A stretch of DNA of 64,000 bases from Hydrocarboniphaga sp. (GTDB lineage Bacteria; Pseudomonadota; Gammaproteobacteria; Nevskiales; Nevskiaceae): positions 1 to 64,000 of the forward strand of contig NZ_JAQGNT010000002.1 of NCBI RefSeq assembly GCF_028291725.1, given 5' to 3'. The translations under genes and the position numbers were made by a program. Below the pieces are notes generated by a model. The model made no database searches and was not told the origin of the DNA. It worked only from the letters and a program-made list of their open reading frames with translations. Numbering within the stretch: position 1 is the stretch's first letter; each line of letters opens with the position of its first letter. Positions 61,022-64,000 of this stretch are shown piece by piece.

Positions 61022-61720
61022 ATGCGCGCTCTCGTCATCGAAGATGATCCGCACCTGCGGGGACTGGTATCGCAGTACTTTGCCGACGAGGGCTTTGCCG
61101 TCGACGTGGCCGGTGACGGTGAAAACGGCCTGTACATGGCCGAAGAATTCCCGGTGGATATCGCGATCGTCGATCTGGGCCTGCCCGGCATCAGCGGCGT
61201 GGAGATCATCCGCCGCGCACGCAAGGCAGGGCGCAAGTATCCGATCCTGATCCTGACCGCCCGCGACGGCTGGCAGACCAAGGTCGAAGGCCTGGAGGCC
61301 GGTGCCGACGACTACCTGGTCAAGCCGTTCCACCGCGAAGAGCTGCTGGCACGCGTACGCGCGCTGCTGCGCCGCTCCGGCGGCTGGGCTCAGCCCTTGC
61401 TCGAATGCGGCCCGATCGCGGTCGACACCACCGCGAAAACCGTTTTCGTGATGCAGCAGAGCGTTGACCTGACCGCCTACGAATACAAGGTTCTGGAATA
61501 CCTGATCCTGCATGCCGGGCAGGTCGTCTCCAAGGCCACGCTGGCCGAGCATCTGTATGCCGAAGACGAAGAGCGCGACAGCAACGTGATCGAAGTTTTC
61601 ATTCGCCGGCTGCGCAGCAAGCTCGACCCCGAGGCGACGCTCAACCCGATCACCACACTGCGAGGCAGCGGCTATCGCTGGGACCTGCCGCGCGGGCCCT
61701 CGACACCCGCCGAAAGCTGA
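61022..61720 (+). CDS. PhoP-like OmpR-family response regulator
   Basis: 232 aa. The receiver (RALVIEDDPHLRGLVSQYFADEGFAVDVA) has phospho-acceptor D51 in IVDLGLPG, the usual switch TARD and the K of DDYLVKPF. The C-terminal winged helix is LTAYEYKVLEYLILHAGQVVSKATLAEHLY, then DSNVIEVFIRRLRSKLDP. It fits the PhoP/QseB subgroup. The kinase follows 73 bases downstream. Confidence 0.92.
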   Translation: MRALVIEDDPHLRGLVSQYFADEGFAVDVAGDGENGLYMAEEFPVDIAIVDLGLPGISGVEIIRRARKAGRKYPILILTARDGWQTKVEGLEAGADDYLVKPFHREELLARVRALLRRSGGWAQPLLECGPIAVDTTAKTVFVMQQSVDLTAYEYKVLEYLILHAGQVVSKATLAEHLYAEDEERDSNVIEVFIRRLRSKLDPEATLNPITTLRGSGYRWDLPRGPSTPAES

Positions 61721-61793
61721 GCGGAGCGTCCGCTTGGGCGCGCCGTTGCCGCCACTACGCTGGATCCATGGCGGCGCGGAACGCGTCAGGACC

Positions 61794-63161
61794 ATGAAAT
61801 GGCCGAGCTTAAGATCGGTCTATTCACGCTTGCGGCCGCAATCGCTGCGCACGCGTTTGCTGGTCGCGGCATCGGCGGTGCTGACCGCGTTTTTCGTGAT
61901 CACCGGCGTCGCGCTGGAAAGCGCGTTCGGCGACAGCGCGCGCCAGGCGCAACAGGACAAGCTCGAGGGCATCGTCTATTCGCTGCTGGCGGCGCTCGGC
62001 CCCAGCGCCAGCGGTGACCTGACGATCTCGACGACGATGGTCCCCGATGCACGGCTGAAAAGCGCGGCGTCGAGCCTGCAGGCGGCGCTGTTCAACGAGG
62101 ACGGCGTCGCCGTCTGGCGTTCGGTCAACTTCGGCGACATGCCGGCGCCGAAGATGCCGGGCATCGACGAGTGGCACTTCCAGCGCGTCGACGATCCCGA
62201 TGCATTCCAGATGAGCTACAGCTTCCGCTGGATCGACCTGGCCGACGATCCGCGCCGCTACAACGTCGTGGTGATGGAGGATGCGTCGAGCTTCCGCGCG
62301 CAGTTGCGCGCGTATCGGCGCGCACTGTGGACCTGGCTCGCGGTCTGCGGTATCGGCCTGCTTGGCGTGCAGGTGTTGGTGCTGCAATGGGGCCTGGCGC
62401 CGCTGCGCCGCCTGATCTTCGAACTGCGCCGCATCGAGATGGGCGAACAGCAGGACATCCGCTCCGAATACCCCGATGAGCTCAAGCCGCTGACGCAGGG
62501 CCTGAACGCGATGATCCAGAACGAACGCAATCAGCAGACGCGCTATCGCAACGCGCTCGGCGATCTCGCGCACAGCCTGAAGACACCACTCGCGGTCGTG
62601 CAGGGCGTCACCGAAGATTCCGAGATGCCGCGCCACCTACGGCATACGCTCGGCGAGCAAGTGCAGTCGATGCAGCAGATCACCGGCTATCAGCTGCGCA
62701 AGGCCGCCGCTGCCGGCCGGCGCACGCTGGCCGAACCGGTGCCGATCCGCCCGCTGGCGGAGAAACTGGTCAGCGCGCTGGTCAAGGTCTATGCGGAGAA
62801 GAAAGCCCGGTTCGAACTGCGGATCGACCCGCGGCTGCGGCTGCGCGCCGAGAGCGGCGACCTGTTCGAGCTGATCGGCAACCTGCTCGACAACGCCGCC
62901 AAGTACGGCAATGGACGGGTGCGGCTGACGGTCCACCACGAAGGCCGCACCGCGGTCATCGAAGTCGCCGACAACGGTCCGGGCTTTCCTCAGGACGCCG
63001 AGGAATTGCTGGAACGCGGCGTGCGCGCCGATATGAAAAAGCCCGGCCAGGGCATCGGCCTCGCCGCGGTCTATGATCTGGTGCGTGCCTACGAAGGGCA
63101 GCTGCTGCTGGGTGCGTCCGATCTCGGCGGCGCGCTGGTGACGGTTCGCCTGCCCGGCTGA
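61794..63161 (+). CDS. PhoQ-like membrane sensor histidine kinase
   Basis: 455 aa from ATG 61794. It has two membrane helices (about 22-43 and 177-199), with a periplasmic sensor domain between them (EDGVAVWRSVNFGDMP...DEWHFQRVDDPDAFQMSYSFRW). A HAMP-like segment and the kinase core follow: GDLAHSLKTPL (phospho-His H260), N-box LLDNAAKYG, G1 VADNGPGFP and G2 GQGIGLAAVY. It resembles PhoQ in order and length. An upstream TTG (61734) is less likely. Confidence 0.92.
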   Translation: MKWPSLRSVYSRLRPQSLRTRLLVAASAVLTAFFVITGVALESAFGDSARQAQQDKLEGIVYSLLAALGPSASGDLTISTTMVPDARLKSAASSLQAALFNEDGVAVWRSVNFGDMPAPKMPGIDEWHFQRVDDPDAFQMSYSFRWIDLADDPRRYNVVVMEDASSFRAQLRAYRRALWTWLAVCGIGLLGVQVLVLQWGLAPLRRLIFELRRIEMGEQQDIRSEYPDELKPLTQGLNAMIQNERNQQTRYRNALGDLAHSLKTPLAVVQGVTEDSEMPRHLRHTLGEQVQSMQQITGYQLRKAAAAGRRTLAEPVPIRPLAEKLVSALVKVYAEKKARFELRIDPRLRLRAESGDLFELIGNLLDNAAKYGNGRVRLTVHHEGRTAVIEVADNGPGFPQDAEELLERGVRADMKKPGQGIGLAAVYDLVRAYEGQLLLGASDLGGALVTVRLPG

Positions 63162-63202
63162 TCCGCTGCATTCCATCCCTACTGCTGTCGCGAGATTCTC
63201 CG

Positions 63203-64000
63203 ATGAGCAATCAAAAAATATTCCCGCACCGCGTTCGCCTGATGCGCAAGCTCGCCACGCTGCTGACCGTCGGCGCAGTCATGCTCAGCCTCGACGGCTG
63301 TCTGGCCGTGCGCGGCGTGCGCATGGTCCAGAATCACGAGGCAACGAAAGGCTTTCCGGATAAGGGCGATGTCTCGACGGCGCAGCAGCGCAAGCTGATC
63401 GCGGGCGGCCTGCAGCGCAGCTACCTGGTACAAATTCCCGGTGGCGCCAGCGCGCCGATGCCGATCGTGGTGATCCTGCACGGCGGCACTGAGACTGCCG
63501 AAGACGCGTGGAAACAGACCAGCCTGCCGACCTTGGGCGCACGTGAGCGCTTCATCGTCGCCGCACCCCAGGGCGTCGACAAGCACTGGAACGACGGCCG
63601 CGGCAGCACGCTCGCCGGCGACTCGGTGTCGTCCGCCGACGACGTCGCCTTCATCCGCAACCTGATCGCCGAGCTGGTGCTGCGCGACCATGGCGATGCG
63701 CGCGCGGTATTCATTATCGGCGCCTCCAACGGCGGCTTCATGGCGATGAACTACGCCTGCCAGGCCGGCGATACGCTGCGCGCCGGCGCCAACGTGATAT
63801 CGACGCTGCCGGCCGCGGTCGCGCGCAACTGCCGCGCCGGCAAACCACTGCCGTGGCTGTCGATGAACGGCAAGCGCGATTCGATCGTGCCCTTCGCCGG
63901 CATGCCCGAGGGCACGCTGGTGCGCGGCAAGCCGCAGCCCGGGCTGCTATCCGCCGACGCGACGTTCCAGTTCTGGGCAAACCGCGCCGGCTGTTCGGCG
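63203..64000 (+). CDS. PHB-depolymerase/LpqC-family esterase lipoprotein, cut by window edge
   Basis: The first 266 codons are open to the end of the window. The signal peptide ends in a lipobox (LSLDGC, Cys33). A hydrolase core follows: VVILHGGTETAEDAW (oxyanion HGG at 93-95), VAAPQGVDKHWNDGRG, and the nucleophile motif GASNGGF (Ser175). MNGKRDSIVPFAGM suggests the Asp/His part. It likely hydrolyses esters or polyesters outside the inner membrane. The C-terminus is missing. Confidence 0.85.
   Translation, partial: MSNQKIFPHRVRLMRKLATLLTVGAVMLSLDGCLAVRGVRMVQNHEATKGFPDKGDVSTAQQRKLIAGGLQRSYLVQIPGGASAPMPIVVILHGGTETAEDAWKQTSLPTLGARERFIVAAPQGVDKHWNDGRGSTLAGDSVSSADDVAFIRNLIAELVLRDHGDARAVFIIGASNGGFMAMNYACQAGDTLRAGANVISTLPAAVARNCRAGKPLPWLSMNGKRDSIVPFAGMPEGTLVRGKPQPGLLSADATFQFWANRAGCSA

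Overview
The window looks like the chromosome of a flagellated, GC-rich gammaproteobacterium. Pointers are a complete flgB-flgL rod/hook operon with divergent cheV and flgA-flgM-flgN, a pspF | pspABC stress locus, a TonB/Fiu-type iron locus with PiuC, and several dispersed palindromic repeat families of the kind common in Xanthomonadales and Nevskiales. A Nevskiales/Solimonadaceae-like or Xanthomonadales-like host is an inference; no rRNA or other marker is present.

Bases 1-19,243 are a defence island. It begins with the C-terminal part of a type I-G (formerly I-U) Cas3 whose first helicase domain is not visible. This is followed, with 4-nt start/stop overlaps, by a DUF1016/YhcG-type PD-(D/E)XK nuclease and csx17, then csb1 (Cas7) and csb2 (Cas5/Cas6-like). 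About 6.4 kb of toxin-antitoxin systems and accessory nucleases is wedged between this effector module and the adaptation module. That stretch holds two vapBC-type loci (one decayed), a mazEF-like pair with a nonsense-mutated toxin, a small gene with an in-frame stop, a coupled SEC-C protein / XPF(ERCC4)-family nuclease pair, higBA and an AAA/DUF4143 ATPase. The adaptation module is a cas4-cas1 fusion and cas2, then a leader with a perfect boxA-like antitermination motif and an array of 28 repeats and 27 spacers.

Bases 19,637-34,860 encode the flagellar rod, hook, rings and hook-filament junction (flgBCDEFGHIJKL on the minus strand). The operon is interrupted between flgF and flgG by about 2 kb carrying a secreted protein gene and repeats. 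cheV (minus) and flgA, flgM, flgN (plus) lie beside it. A sigma-54-like promoter precedes flgB and an almost perfect sigma-28 promoter precedes flgM.

Bases 35,063-44,980 are an iron-uptake region: tonB-exbB-exbD with a Fur-box-like site, facing a run of PepSY, DUF2271, DUF4198, ApbE and flavodoxin-reductase genes plus PiuC, headed by a Fiu-like TonB receptor with its own Fur-box-like site. This looks like outer-membrane siderophore import coupled to periplasmic/inner-membrane reduction.

Bases 45,214-48,627 hold a desaturase / ferredoxin reductase pair divergent from a FabR/DesT-like TetR regulator, with two operator-like palindromes between them. Next come rmuC, then pspF facing a sigma-54-like promoter, a small secreted protein and pspABC (50,482-53,550). 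After these lie an ECF sigma / membrane partner / VWA lipoprotein cluster, a TetR regulator, an AIM24-family protein and an M48 peptidase. A glycine-zipper protein and a PepSY-like small protein then precede a PhoP/PhoQ-like two-component system, and the window ends in an esterase lipoprotein gene cut by the edge.
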